A stretch of 64,000 nt of DNA from an uncultured Cetobacterium sp. (GTDB taxonomy: Bacteria > Fusobacteriota > Fusobacteriia > Fusobacteriales > Fusobacteriaceae): contig NZ_CAMTIK010000008.1 of NCBI RefSeq assembly GCF_947072685.1, positions 1 through 64,000 of the forward strand, read 5' to 3'. The notes below the pieces were generated by a model that was not told the origin of the DNA, did not search any database, and was given only the letters and a program-made list of their open reading frames with translations. Shown one piece after another: positions 54,027 through 63,053 of the stretch (position 1 is the stretch's first letter; each line of letters begins with the position of its first letter). Position numbers and translations under genes: made by a program.

Positions 54027-55505
54027 TTATAATGTTTTTATATCGTTAGCGATAAATTGTGCTTTTGCACCAAATATAGCTTGAACTCCATTTTGTCCGA
54101 TTTTAAGAACTCCAGAAGCACCAAGTTTTTTAAGCTCAGCATCATTAACTAAAGCAGTGTCTTTAACTTCAAGTCTTAATCTTGTAATACATGCATCAAC
54201 AGAGATTACATTTTCTTTTCCGCCAAGAGCAGCTAGAACAAGTGTAGCTAACTCACTTCCTTGTGCTTTTGGTTGAGAATCATCTGAATCAGTTACATCC
54301 TCTCTTCCAGGAGTCATAAGGTTGAATTTTCTGATGAAGAATCTGAAACCGAAATAATAGATAACAGAGAATCCAAGACCAACAAATATAACCATAGGCC
54401 AGTTAGTTTCAAATCCCTCAGTCCCAGGTAAAACTCCAAACATAATATAATCAATAACTCCACCTGAGAATGTCATACCAATTCTAACTTTAAACATATT
54501 CATAAGCATGAATGAAAGTCCTGCAAAAACACAGTGAACTCCATAAAGAATAGGTGCAACAAATAAGAATGAAAACTCTAAAGGTTCAGTTATACCTGTT
54601 AAGAAAGAGGTAAGAGCAGCAGAGAATAAGATACCAGCAGCCATTTTTTTGTTTTCACTTTTAGCTTCGTTATACATAGCAAGAGCTGCAGCGGGTAATC
54701 CAAACATCATAAATGGGAATTTTCCAGTCATGAATTTTCCAGCTCCAGAATAAGAAGCAGAGTTGAATGAATGCACTCCGTCTTTTAACATTGCAAACCA
54801 TATAGCTTGGTCTCCATTAACAATCTGTCCAGCAGCATTTGTATAATCTCCAAATTGGAACCAGAAAGGTGCATAGAAGATATGATGTAATCCAAATGGA
54901 ATTAAAGCTCTTTCTGTAACTCCAAATAAAAATGTAGATATATTAGTATTTGTTTCGTTTGCCAAATAAGAAAGTTGAGACAATCCAGCTTGAACCGGTT
55001 GCCAGATGTAAGGCATAGCCATACCCACTAAGAAAGCAACAATTGCAGTCATTATTGGAACTAGTCTTTTACCAGCAAAAAATCCCAGGAAAGCAGGCAA
55101 TTCAGTTCTATAGAATTTTTTATAGCAAACTGCGGCTATAATACCGGCTATTAATCCTCCAAAAACTCCTGTTTGAAGAGTAGGTATTCCTAAAACTTCA
55201 GAAAAAGCAGGGTTTCCAGCAGCGATACCAGCAGCGGCATCAGTTAAAATCCCCATTGTAGTATTCATAATAAGTAGAGCGACAATAGCGGCTAAAGCAG
55301 CAATACCATCTCCACCAACAAGTCCAATAGCAGCTCCTACAGCAAATAGTAGGGGTAAGTTACCAAATATAACTCCACCAGCTTGTTCCATTAAAGGTAT
55401 TCCTAACTTATTACCAGCGGCAAGAAATATACCAGCAGCAGGTAGAATAGCAACCGGTGTCATTAAAGCTTTACCGATTTTTTGAACTTCAGCAAATATT
55501 TTCAT
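54027..55505 (-). CDS. PTS EIICB permease, glucose/GlcNAc family
   Basis: A 492-residue permease: EIIC part with [40 protein letters not shown] and [20 protein letters not shown]-terminal EIIB with the phosphorylated Cys in [13 protein letters not shown]. No EIIA attached. It is a paralogue of the permease at 38.5 kb. GlcNAc or glucose is the likely sugar. It is a single gene with a GGAGGAAT ribosome site. Confidence 0.88.
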   Translation of the reverse strand: MKIFAEVQKIGKALMTPVAILPAAGIFLAAGNKLGIPLMEQAGGVIFGNLPLLFAVGAAIGLVGGDGIAALAAIVALLIMNTTMGILTDAAAGIAAGNPAFSEVLGIPTLQTGVFGGLIAGIIAAVCYKKFYRTELPAFLGFFAGKRLVPIMTAIVAFLVGMAMPYIWQPVQAGLSQLSYLANETNTNISTFLFGVTERALIPFGLHHIFYAPFWFQFGDYTNAAGQIVNGDQAIWFAMLKDGVHSFNSASYSGAGKFMTGKFPFMMFGLPAAALAMYNEAKSENKKMAAGILFSAALTSFLTGITEPLEFSFLFVAPILYGVHCVFAGLSFMLMNMFKVRIGMTFSGGVIDYIMFGVLPGTEGFETNWPMVIFVGLGFSVIYYFGFRFFIRKFNLMTPGREDVTDSDDSQPKAQGSELATLVLAALGGKENVISVDACITRLRLEVKDTALVNDAELKKLGASGVLKIGQNGVQAIFGAKAQFIANDIKTL

Positions 55506-55667
55506 AAAATTCCTCCATAAATTGATAATAATAAATCATTAATTCATTAAAAGCATACATTTTAAATTGAAAAAAGTCAAGGAAATTATCAAAATAAATG
55601 AGCCTTTTTTTTACGCATAAAATGTGTTATAATTTAACAAAATAAATTAAAAAGGGCGTGTTTTATT

Positions 55668-56720
55668 TTGGAAAACAAGAAAAAAACCAGCAAGTATAAA
55701 ATTATTGAACCCTTTTTTAAAAGGGAAAAGAAGTTGAAAGATATAGAAAAAGAGACTCAGATATCTTATGCAACCTTAAAAAGATGGGTTAGTCAATATA
55801 AGCACTTAGGAGTAGATGGATTAGAAAAAAAGCAGAGGATGGATAAAAATAGTTTCAAAAAAGTGAACGAAGAAGCTCTTTCACATTTGAAGATTCTTTA
55901 TAAAGAATATCATAATTTACCCATAACAAAACTTTACGATAAAGCTAAAGCTACGCTTATAAATTGCAACTCAATGATAAGTTATCCAACTTTTTTTAGA
56001 ATTATTAATAATTTGGACGAAAATATTAGAGAAAATTCGGTAAAACTTGTGAAAAAAGATAAACTTTATGAATATGGTATTATACAAAAAGCAATTCCAA
56101 TTCCTTTCTTTAATAATAGAAATGAAATATATTATTTAACAGTATATTATAATAGAGAAAATTACAAAATAAGTAATTTTATTTTTGAAGAAAAACCAAG
56201 AAATTTAATAAAGTTATTTAATTTTATAAGAGAAAGTATTATAATGGAAGGAGAGTACCCTAAAAATATATCGTTAGATACTAAAATAGATGGAATTACT
56301 AAAACAATATTAAGAAAAGTTTATTTTGAAAGTGGAATAAATCTAATTCAAGAAGAACCTAGTAAAGAGATAATAAAATATTTGGGATATGTAGATACAG
56401 ATATTTTAAAAGAGTTTTACCTTGAAAAACCAAAAAAAATTGAAGACATATCAGTTTTTTTAAAAAAATATTTATTTGTGTCTCAAGAAAAAAGAAAACA
56501 AAACATAAAGTTAGAAAGAAAAATGAATTGTTTTTTAACATGGTACAGAAGAAAAGTGTATAATTGTGGTGTGAGAGTTAAAAATTCTATCTATAATGGA
56601 TGTATTTTAAAAGAACTTGAAGGGGATATTGTGGATGTTGCTTATAGTGAATTTTCGGTAGAAAAAATAGATATTTATAGAGAGAAGATATTTATAGGAG
56701 AAGCAAAAATAATAAAATGA
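55668..56720 (+). CDS. Domesticated Mu/TnsB-like transposase
   Basis: A 350-residue protein with the layout of Mu-type transposases. The N-terminal HTH (KDIEKETQISYATLKRWVSQ, then HLGVDGLEKKQR) is followed by a second helical domain (about 65-110), an RNase-H-like core (about 135-255), and a C-terminal beta domain (DVAYSEFSVEKIDIYREKIF) as in Mu_transpos_C. The first catalytic Asp cannot be found, the second may be in ISLDTKIDG, and the final Glu position seems to read GYVD. It is therefore probably inactive as a transposase and may act as a DNA-binding protein. It starts TTG after AAAAAGGG, and sits 13 bases before the DUF368 gene. Confidence 0.6.
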   Translation: MENKKKTSKYKIIEPFFKREKKLKDIEKETQISYATLKRWVSQYKHLGVDGLEKKQRMDKNSFKKVNEEALSHLKILYKEYHNLPITKLYDKAKATLINCNSMISYPTFFRIINNLDENIRENSVKLVKKDKLYEYGIIQKAIPIPFFNNRNEIYYLTVYYNRENYKISNFIFEEKPRNLIKLFNFIRESIIMEGEYPKNISLDTKIDGITKTILRKVYFESGINLIQEEPSKEIIKYLGYVDTDILKEFYLEKPKKIEDISVFLKKYLFVSQEKRKQNIKLERKMNCFLTWYRRKVYNCGVRVKNSIYNGCILKELEGDIVDVAYSEFSVEKIDIYREKIFIGEAKIIK

Positions 56721-56733
56721 GACAGGAGATAAT

Positions 56734-57474
56734 ATGCTAAAAAATTTTTTAAAAGGAATTGTTATAGGGATTGCAAATGTATTACCAGGTGTTTCAGGGG
56801 GAACATTAGCAGTAGTTTTAAATATTTATGATAAACTAACAGAGGCTATTGGAAATTTTTTTACAGCCCCAAAAGAAAAAAAAATAGAATATTTCAAATT
56901 TTTATCTCAAATTGGATTAGGAGCAGCAATAGGGATAGTTGTATTTGCAGGGGTCATATCTAAAATGTATGAAACATATCCAAGAGGAACAACACTGGTA
57001 TTTTTAATTTTAATTTTACCATCAATTCCAGTTATATTAAAGGGAGAAAAACTTTATAAAAAAGATAATATAATCTCGCTTTTAGCAGGAATAGTTTTCA
57101 CGATTGCGTTCATTTATCTAACTAAGTTCTTCTCAGGAAGTGAGGAAATTATAAGAACAACAAGCTTTAACTTGGCTTATGGTATGAAACTTTTTGTATG
57201 TGGACTTATTGCAGCGGGGGCTATGGTAATACCTGGAATATCGGGGTCTCTTCTTTTGATGATTTTAGGAGAGTATTACAACATAATGAATTACATAAAA
57301 AGTTTTAATATAATCCCGTTGATATTTTTTACAGCAGGAACAGGGATTGGATTGGTGCTGGTATCAAAAGCTATCAATATACTTTTAAACAAGTATAGAA
57401 GTTATACGCTACACTTTATTGTAGGAATAATAATAGTATCTTTATTTGAAATAGCTCAAATGTTATTTGTTTAA
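56734..57474 (+). CDS. DUF368 polyprenyl-phosphate transporter
   Basis: A 246-residue membrane protein with about eight segments and two re-entrant signatures, ANVLPGVSGGTLAVVLNIY and VIPGISGSLLLMILGEYY. This is the DUF368 family (PopT/UptA-like proteins), which recycle undecaprenyl phosphate across the inner membrane for cell-wall and envelope synthesis. It may be co-transcribed with the Mu-like gene just before it. Confidence 0.88.
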   Translation: MLKNFLKGIVIGIANVLPGVSGGTLAVVLNIYDKLTEAIGNFFTAPKEKKIEYFKFLSQIGLGAAIGIVVFAGVISKMYETYPRGTTLVFLILILPSIPVILKGEKLYKKDNIISLLAGIVFTIAFIYLTKFFSGSEEIIRTTSFNLAYGMKLFVCGLIAAGAMVIPGISGSLLLMILGEYYNIMNYIKSFNIIPLIFFTAGTGIGLVLVSKAINILLNKYRSYTLHFIVGIIIVSLFEIAQMLFV

Positions 57475-57483
57475 AATAAATAA

Positions 57484-57524
57484 AAAACTGATTTAAAGAA
57501 ACTCTTTAAATCAGTTTTATTTTT
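57484..57524. terminator. Bidirectional terminator, DUF368 / tpx
   Basis: AAAACTGATTTAAAGA pairs with TCTTTAAATCAGTTTT, with A-rich and T-rich flanks. Confidence 0.9.
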
Positions 57525-57525
57525 T

Positions 57526-58032
57526 TTACAGGTTTTTAAGAACTTTAAGAGCTTCGTTATAATTTGGTTCCTCTGTAATCTCTTTTAGATATTCAGTATA
57601 TTTTATTTTACCATTCTTATCAATTATGATGACAGCTCTTGAAATCAGTCCAAGTTCTTTTATATATAGACCATAATTGTGAGAAAATTCTCGATCCTTA
57701 TAATCAGATGTTGTTATTGCATTTTTTATATCTTTAGCTCCACAAAATCGATTAAGAGCAAATGGTAAGTCCATAGAGATAGTTAGAAGAATAACACCAT
57801 CTAACTTTTCAACTTCTTTGTTGAACCTTATAGTTTGTATCTCACAAACAGGGGTATCAATTGAAGGCATCGCTGAAATAACAATAGTTTTTCCAGGAAA
57901 ATCTTTTAATGATAGAGGAGATAAATCGGTTTTAACCACAGTGAAGTTGGGAGCGTTATCCCCAATAACAACCTCTTTTCCAACTAAAGTTAAAGGACTA
58001 CCACCAAATGTAATTGCATCTTTTCGTTCCAT
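57526..58032 (-). CDS. tpx: Thiol peroxidase
   Basis: A 168-residue Tpx peroxiredoxin. The peroxidatic Cys is in SIDTPVCEIQTIRFN and the resolving Cys in NRFCGAKDI, matching atypical 2-Cys Tpx. It reduces hydrogen and lipid peroxides using thioredoxin. The ATG at 58032 is preferred to the listed TTG two codons upstream, which is closer to GGAGG. Confidence 0.94.
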   Translation of the reverse strand: MERKDAITFGGSPLTLVGKEVVIGDNAPNFTVVKTDLSPLSLKDFPGKTIVISAMPSIDTPVCEIQTIRFNKEVEKLDGVILLTISMDLPFALNRFCGAKDIKNAITTSDYKDREFSHNYGLYIKELGLISRAVIIIDKNGKIKYTEYLKEITEEPNYNEALKVLKNL

Positions 58033-58064
58033 AAACAACCTCCTATTTTATAATTAAAAAATTA

Positions 58065-59090
58065 TTATTTTGTAACTAAAATTCGAGAGAAATTTTTAGA
58101 ATGTTTAACATCGTCAGCTCCAGAAAGAATCATACCTTGATAAAGTTGTGATTTTAAAGTTTCTAAAATAACTTTAACTCCTTCCTGTCTGCCACCAACA
58201 GATCCCCATATAATAGGTCTTCCTATAAGAACGGCATCCGCTCCTAAAGCAAGATACTTCAAAACATCTATTCCTTCTCTAACAGCTCCATCAGCAAGAA
58301 TTTTAATATCTTTTCCAACCGCTTCAGCAATATCTTTTAAAACTTCTGCGGGAGCAAAAGTTTCATTTAAACAACGTCCGCCATGATTTGAGACAACAAT
58401 AGCATCCGCTCCAGCTTCAACACATAATCGAGCCTCATCTACAGTAAGAATTCCCTTTACTATGAATGGAAGTTTTGTGGAAGATATGATAGTTTTTAAA
58501 TCATCTAGAGATTTTGGACCAACAGGTTGACCAAAAAGTTTCATTGTTATAAGACCAGCTCCATCTATATCTACTCCAACAGCAATAGCTCCAGCTTCTT
58601 CCGCAATTTTGATTCTTTTTATAATCTCAGAGTTTTCTCTGGGTTTTATAATTGCAATTCCTTTACCATTGGCTTTTTTTATGGCATCTATGCCAACTTG
58701 AAAACAGTTAGGGTCTCCAGTATCTCCGATCATAGATATAGTTCCTGCATCAATGGCACCCAATACTGTATCGTTAGAGTATTGCTCATCAGTTATATAT
58801 CCACCCATATTAAATTTAGTTCCTGTAATAGGTGCAATCAAAATAGGGGCTGAAAGTTTTTCTCCAAATAAATTGCATTCAAGATTAGGGTTTGTCACAT
58901 TGTGAAGAGTTCTCATAGCAATTTTAATCTCTTTTAATTTTTCGAATGCTCTTTGAAAACTTCCACCACTGACAGCTCCACCCATTCCCGGAACCTTTCC
59001 AGCACACCAACGACCATTACACTCTGGACATAGTATACAAAACTCTTTCATTCTTTCCTTTGCATTTTTTTTAATCTCTTTTATATCCAT
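58065..59090 (-). CDS. FMN-dependent alpha-hydroxy-acid oxidizing protein
   Basis: A 341-residue TIM-barrel flavoprotein: APILIAPITGTKFNMGGY, LPFIVKGILTVDEARLCVEA, DAIVVSNHGGRCLNE and ILADGAVREGIDVLKYLALG with the phosphate site AVLIGRPIIWG. The N-terminal Cys cluster (CILCPECNGRWCAGKVPGMG) is a mark of the anaerobe subgroup and may bind metal or an Fe-S cluster. The substrate, perhaps lactate or another 2-hydroxy acid, is unknown. It is 30-odd bases downstream of tpx's start, on the same strand. Confidence 0.85.
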   Translation of the reverse strand: MDIKEIKKNAKERMKEFCILCPECNGRWCAGKVPGMGGAVSGGSFQRAFEKLKEIKIAMRTLHNVTNPNLECNLFGEKLSAPILIAPITGTKFNMGGYITDEQYSNDTVLGAIDAGTISMIGDTGDPNCFQVGIDAIKKANGKGIAIIKPRENSEIIKRIKIAEEAGAIAVGVDIDGAGLITMKLFGQPVGPKSLDDLKTIISSTKLPFIVKGILTVDEARLCVEAGADAIVVSNHGGRCLNETFAPAEVLKDIAEAVGKDIKILADGAVREGIDVLKYLALGADAVLIGRPIIWGSVGGRQEGVKVILETLKSQLYQGMILSGADDVKHSKNFSRILVTK

Positions 59091-59199
59091 GAATCCTCCC
59101 GTTAAATAAAGTGTTTGATTAATTACATATGTTACGATAATATCATATAGAATTTAAGTTGTAAAGTAATGGAGGTTATTATATTAGTCTATTTCTTTT

Positions 59200-59646
59200 T
59201 TATCTTTGTTCGGTGTCAATGATTAAGGTTACAGGTCCATCATTAAGGAGTTCCACTTTCATATCCGCCCCGAAAATACCAGATTCTGTTTTGATTCCCA
59301 AATCGTTACATCTTTTTATAAAAAAATTGTAAAGGTCATCTGCTAAATCTGGTTTAGCAGCACCTATAAAGGAAGGACGACGCCCTTTTATACAATTTCC
59401 ATAAAGAGTGAACTGAGAAATAACTAAGAGTTCTCCATTGACATCTTTTAGCCCCAAATTCATTTTATCATCACTATCATTAAAAACTCTTAAGTCAGTT
59501 ATTTTTTTTGATAACCATTCCGCTTCTTTTTCAGTATCGGTATGAGTGACTCCTAAAAGAACTAAGAAACCTTGATTTATTTTTCCAACTACTTCACCAT
59601 CAACGGCTACACAAGCATGTTTAACTCTTTGAATAACAGCTTTCAT
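59200..59646 (-). CDS. dtd: D-aminoacyl-tRNA deacylase
   Basis: A 148-residue DTD. The signature LLVISQFTLYGNCIKGRRPS and the Gly-cisPro-like NDGPVTLIIDT are conserved. It removes D-amino acids and mis-charged glycine from tRNA. Full family length. Single gene. Confidence 0.95.
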   Translation of the reverse strand: MKAVIQRVKHACVAVDGEVVGKINQGFLVLLGVTHTDTEKEAEWLSKKITDLRVFNDSDDKMNLGLKDVNGELLVISQFTLYGNCIKGRRPSFIGAAKPDLADDLYNFFIKRCNDLGIKTESGIFGADMKVELLNDGPVTLIIDTEQR

Positions 59647-59748
59647 ATCGCAACTCCTTTTCTATTTTTTATTAGGTATTATATCATAAAAATGATATAA
59701 TTATTAAGGAAAATTAAAACAAAATAATAACTATAAAGAGGGAAGACT

Positions 59749-61257
59749 ATGGGGAGAGATAGAGTTTTAACTGATTTTGCAAGAGTGATTAATTCGGATA
59801 GATATCAATATACGGAAAGCGATATATTTTTAATGGAGAAAATGGAGTCAAAAGAAGCAGTATTTGACATGTATTTCAGAAAAACAGAGGATGGAGGGTT
59901 TGCTGTTGTATCTGGAATTCAGGAAGTTATCGAGTTAATTGAGATACTAAATAAAACAACTGAAGAGGAAAAAAGAAGATATTTTTCTGAAATAATAGAA
60001 GAAAAACACCTCCTAGAGTACCTTGTGAAAATGAAATTTACAGGGGATCTTTATGCTATGAGAGATGGTGAGATTGTCTATCCAAACGAACCGATTTTAA
60101 CAATAAAAGCGCCTTTGATACAGGCTAAAATATTAGAAACACCAATTTTAAATTTGATGAATATGCAACTTGCAATAGCGACAAAAGCTTCGAGAATAAC
60201 AAGGGCAGCTCATCCTATACCAGTGAGTTCTTTTGGGAGTAGAAGAGCACATGGGTTTGATAGTGCGGTTACAGGAGCGAAAGCTTCAATAATTGGGGGG
60301 TGCTTATCCCATTCAAATTTAGTGACTGAATATAAGTATAAAATTCCAAGTGTTGGAACAATGGCACACTCATTTATACAGGCGTTCGGAGTTGGAGCGA
60401 AGGCAGAAAAAGAAGCGTTCGACACATTTATAAGACATAGAAGAGAAAGAAAAGCGAATAGTTTAGTTCTTTTAATAGATACTTATAATACATTGGGAAT
60501 AGGTTTAAAAAATGCTATTCAAAGTTTCAAAGATAATAATATTGATGACTCTTATCCGGGCAATTATGGGATTAGAATAGATTCTGGTGATTTAGCATAT
60601 CTATCTAAAAAATGTAGATTTGAATTAGATCAAGCCGGATTTAAAAAAGCGAAAATATTCTTAACAAATTCTTTGAATGAGTCTTTAATAAAATCATTGA
60701 AAGAACAGGGAGCATGTGTGGATATATTTGGAGTTGGAGATGCAATCGCTGTAAGTAAATCAAATCCTTGTTTTGGTGGTGTTTATAAGATCGTTGAAAT
60801 AGATAAGAAACCAGTTATAAAATTATCTGAAGATGTAATAAAAATATCCAATCCTGGATTTAAAGAGGTTTATAGACTTTACGATCGTGAGGGATTTGCG
60901 TATGCAGATTTAATAACTTTAGTGAATGACGATGAAGATAAAGAAACTCTTTTAAAAGGAGAAAATTTGTTAATTAGAGATGAGAAATATGAATTTAAAT
61001 CGAGTGTATTGAAAATAAAAGAGTATAGCTATAAAAAACTCACTTGTGAATTTATAAAAAATGGTATAATAAATGATAATGCTTCTCAACTTGAAGATGT
61101 GGTATCTTCTAGAAAATATTATTTAGAATCTTTAGGAAAGTTATCTGAGGAGAGAAAAAGATTAGAAAATCCGCACCAATATAAAGTAGATTTATCTAAA
61201 AATTTAATGAATTTAAAATATAATCTTATAAAAGAAATAAAAAGTCAAATAAATTAA
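59749..61257 (+). CDS. pncB: Nicotinate phosphoribosyltransferase
   Basis: A 502-residue type II enzyme making nicotinate mononucleotide for NAD salvage. LTDFARVINSDRYQYTESDI, FGSRRAHGFDSAVTGAKASI, VGTMAHSFIQAFG and GIRIDSGDLAYLSKKCR are conserved. Normal length. Confidence 0.94.
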   Translation: MGRDRVLTDFARVINSDRYQYTESDIFLMEKMESKEAVFDMYFRKTEDGGFAVVSGIQEVIELIEILNKTTEEEKRRYFSEIIEEKHLLEYLVKMKFTGDLYAMRDGEIVYPNEPILTIKAPLIQAKILETPILNLMNMQLAIATKASRITRAAHPIPVSSFGSRRAHGFDSAVTGAKASIIGGCLSHSNLVTEYKYKIPSVGTMAHSFIQAFGVGAKAEKEAFDTFIRHRRERKANSLVLLIDTYNTLGIGLKNAIQSFKDNNIDDSYPGNYGIRIDSGDLAYLSKKCRFELDQAGFKKAKIFLTNSLNESLIKSLKEQGACVDIFGVGDAIAVSKSNPCFGGVYKIVEIDKKPVIKLSEDVIKISNPGFKEVYRLYDREGFAYADLITLVNDDEDKETLLKGENLLIRDEKYEFKSSVLKIKEYSYKKLTCEFIKNGIINDNASQLEDVVSSRKYYLESLGKLSEERKRLENPHQYKVDLSKNLMNLKYNLIKEIKSQIN

Positions 61258-61258
61258 A

Positions 61259-61287
61259 AAATAGGCTGATAAAAATCAGCCTATTAT
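61259..61287. terminator. Bidirectional terminator, pncB / mgsA
   Basis: AATAGGCTGAT pairs with ATCAGCCTATT around AAAA, between converging genes. Confidence 0.85.
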
Positions 61288-61289
61288 AA

Positions 61290-61658
61290 TCATTTGTCAA
61301 GACCTAGAATAAGAAGTTCGGCGGTTGCTAAATTAGTGGCAATCGGAACTTTGTGTACATCTGCAATTCTTATAAGTGCAGAGATATCAGGTTCATGAGG
61401 TTGAGAAGTAAGAGGATCCCTAAAAAAGAGTATAGCTTTTATATTGTCCATAGCTACTTCAGCACCAATTTGTTGGTCTCCGCCTATTGGGCCAGATTTG
61501 AAACGCTGAACAGTCAAATCTGTAGTTTCCATAATTCTAAGACCTGTTGTACCAGTTGAAACAAGAGGATATTTAGCTAAGATGTGCTCATTTTTTTTAA
61601 CAAAAGTAACCATCTCTGGTTTCATATTGTCATGAGCGATTAGTGCAATTTTTTTCAT
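61290..61658 (-). CDS. mgsA: Methylglyoxal synthase
   Basis: A 122-residue enzyme turning dihydroxyacetone phosphate into methylglyoxal plus phosphate. [28 protein letters not shown] and [15 protein letters not shown] with [12 protein letters not shown] are the family marks. It provides a bypass under phosphate limitation. Confidence 0.96.
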   Translation of the reverse strand: MKKIALIAHDNMKPEMVTFVKKNEHILAKYPLVSTGTTGLRIMETTDLTVQRFKSGPIGGDQQIGAEVAMDNIKAILFFRDPLTSQPHEPDISALIRIADVHKVPIATNLATAELLILGLDK

Positions 61659-61729
61659 TGTAACCTCCGTAAGTTTTTCTTCTATGTGTATTATACAACA
61701 AAAAATTAATATATAAAAGGAGTAAGTGT

Positions 61730-62629
61730 ATGAATTTTGATAAAATTATTTATATTGAGAGAAAAACCAAAGAATTTAAAACAGAAAATCCACCAGGTGA
61801 AGGATTTTTAAAGTTTTTATATTATAGTCCGTTTGGAAAATTGCCGTTAAATTTAGTTGTTAGAAAAAAATTTCTAACAGAATTTTATGGAAAGAAAATG
61901 ACTGGAAAGAGTTCTGTACAAAAGATAGAATCTTTTGTAAAAGAGAATAATATAGATATGAGCGAATCTAAAAAACAAATAGGAGAGTTCACATCTTTTA
62001 ATGATTTCTTTATAAGAGAGCTAAAACCTGAAGCAAGAATTATTGCGAAAGGGGATGAGGTTCTAGTATCTCCAGCTGATGGGAAAGTTTTAATTTTTTC
62101 TGATTTAAAAGAAACGTCGAAATTTTTCTTAAAAGGAGACGAGTTTACACTGGAGGAATTTTTAAAAGATAAAGAAGAAGCTCAAAAATTTAAAGGTGGA
62201 ACTTTAATGATAATTAGATTAGCACCAGTGGATTATCATAGATTTCACTTCCCAGCTGATGGTTTAATTTCGAGTTCAAAATTAATAGATGGATATTATT
62301 ATTCAGTATCTCCTTATGCAATTAAAAAGAATTTTAGAATATATTGCGAAAATAAGAGAGAAATATCTATTTTAAAAACTCAAAAATTTGGAGATATAGC
62401 GTTGAGTGAGATAGGAGCAACTATGGTTGGTGGTATAACCCAAACATATAAACCAGAAAGTTTTGTAAAAAAAGGAGAGGAGAAAGGATTTTTCTTTTTC
62501 GGAGGATCATCATGTGTTTTACTTTTTGAAAAAAATAAAGTTACTTTTGATAAAGATATTTTAGAAAATAGTAAAAATGGAATAGAGACAAAAGTTTATA
62601 TGGGAGAAAAAATAGGAATTGCTAAGTAG
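61730..62629 (+). CDS. psd: Phosphatidylserine decarboxylase
   Basis: A 299-residue decarboxylase making phosphatidylethanolamine. [14 protein letters not shown] and [12 protein letters not shown] are conserved, and the self-cleaving serine lies in [11 protein letters not shown] (the GSS form of the LGST motif), which creates the pyruvoyl group. PE synthesis agrees with a diderm membrane. It is followed closely by two more envelope-related genes. Confidence 0.93.
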   Translation: MNFDKIIYIERKTKEFKTENPPGEGFLKFLYYSPFGKLPLNLVVRKKFLTEFYGKKMTGKSSVQKIESFVKENNIDMSESKKQIGEFTSFNDFFIRELKPEARIIAKGDEVLVSPADGKVLIFSDLKETSKFFLKGDEFTLEEFLKDKEEAQKFKGGTLMIIRLAPVDYHRFHFPADGLISSSKLIDGYYYSVSPYAIKKNFRIYCENKREISILKTQKFGDIALSEIGATMVGGITQTYKPESFVKKGEEKGFFFFGGSSCVLLFEKNKVTFDKDILENSKNGIETKVYMGEKIGIAK

Positions 62630-62637
62630 GTGGGGTT

Positions 62638-63039
62638 GTGAACAATAGAAAAAGATATTTTAGAAAAGGTGATATCATAATTTATTTACTATTGCTAATA
62701 ATATTTGGTGCACTGGGGGTTAAAATAACTGAATTTAAATCGTCTGATGCGTCGAATGCTGAGGTTTATGTAAATAACGAACTTAAGTATGTTTATCCTT
62801 TACAAGAGGAGGAGCGAGAAGTTTTTGTTCCGACCGACATAGGTGGAGTCAATATAAAAATAAAAGATAAAAAGATAAGAGTAATGACCTCTAACTCTCC
62901 TTTGAAATTAAATGTAAAACAAGGGTGGATAAGCAATCCAGGGGACGTGATAATCGGTGTTCCAGATAGATTGATAATTAAAATTATAGGGAAAAATAAA
63001 AAAATAGATTCTGAAGATATGGACTTTATTATTAGATAA
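62638..63039 (+). CDS. NusG domain II-containing membrane-anchored protein
   Basis: A 133-residue protein: one N-terminal transmembrane segment (IIIYLLLLIIFGALGVKI), then a NusG-II/DUF1312 beta domain (AEVYVNNELKYVYPL, SNSPLKLNVKQGWISNPGDV, GVPDRLIIKIIG). The function is unknown; in anaerobes it is often beside electron-transport or lipid genes. The GTG start follows TAGGTGGG. Confidence 0.8.
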   Translation: MNNRKRYFRKGDIIIYLLLLIIFGALGVKITEFKSSDASNAEVYVNNELKYVYPLQEEEREVFVPTDIGGVNIKIKDKKIRVMTSNSPLKLNVKQGWISNPGDVIIGVPDRLIIKIIGKNKKIDSEDMDFIIR

Positions 63040-63053
63040 AAAGGAGTTTTGGT

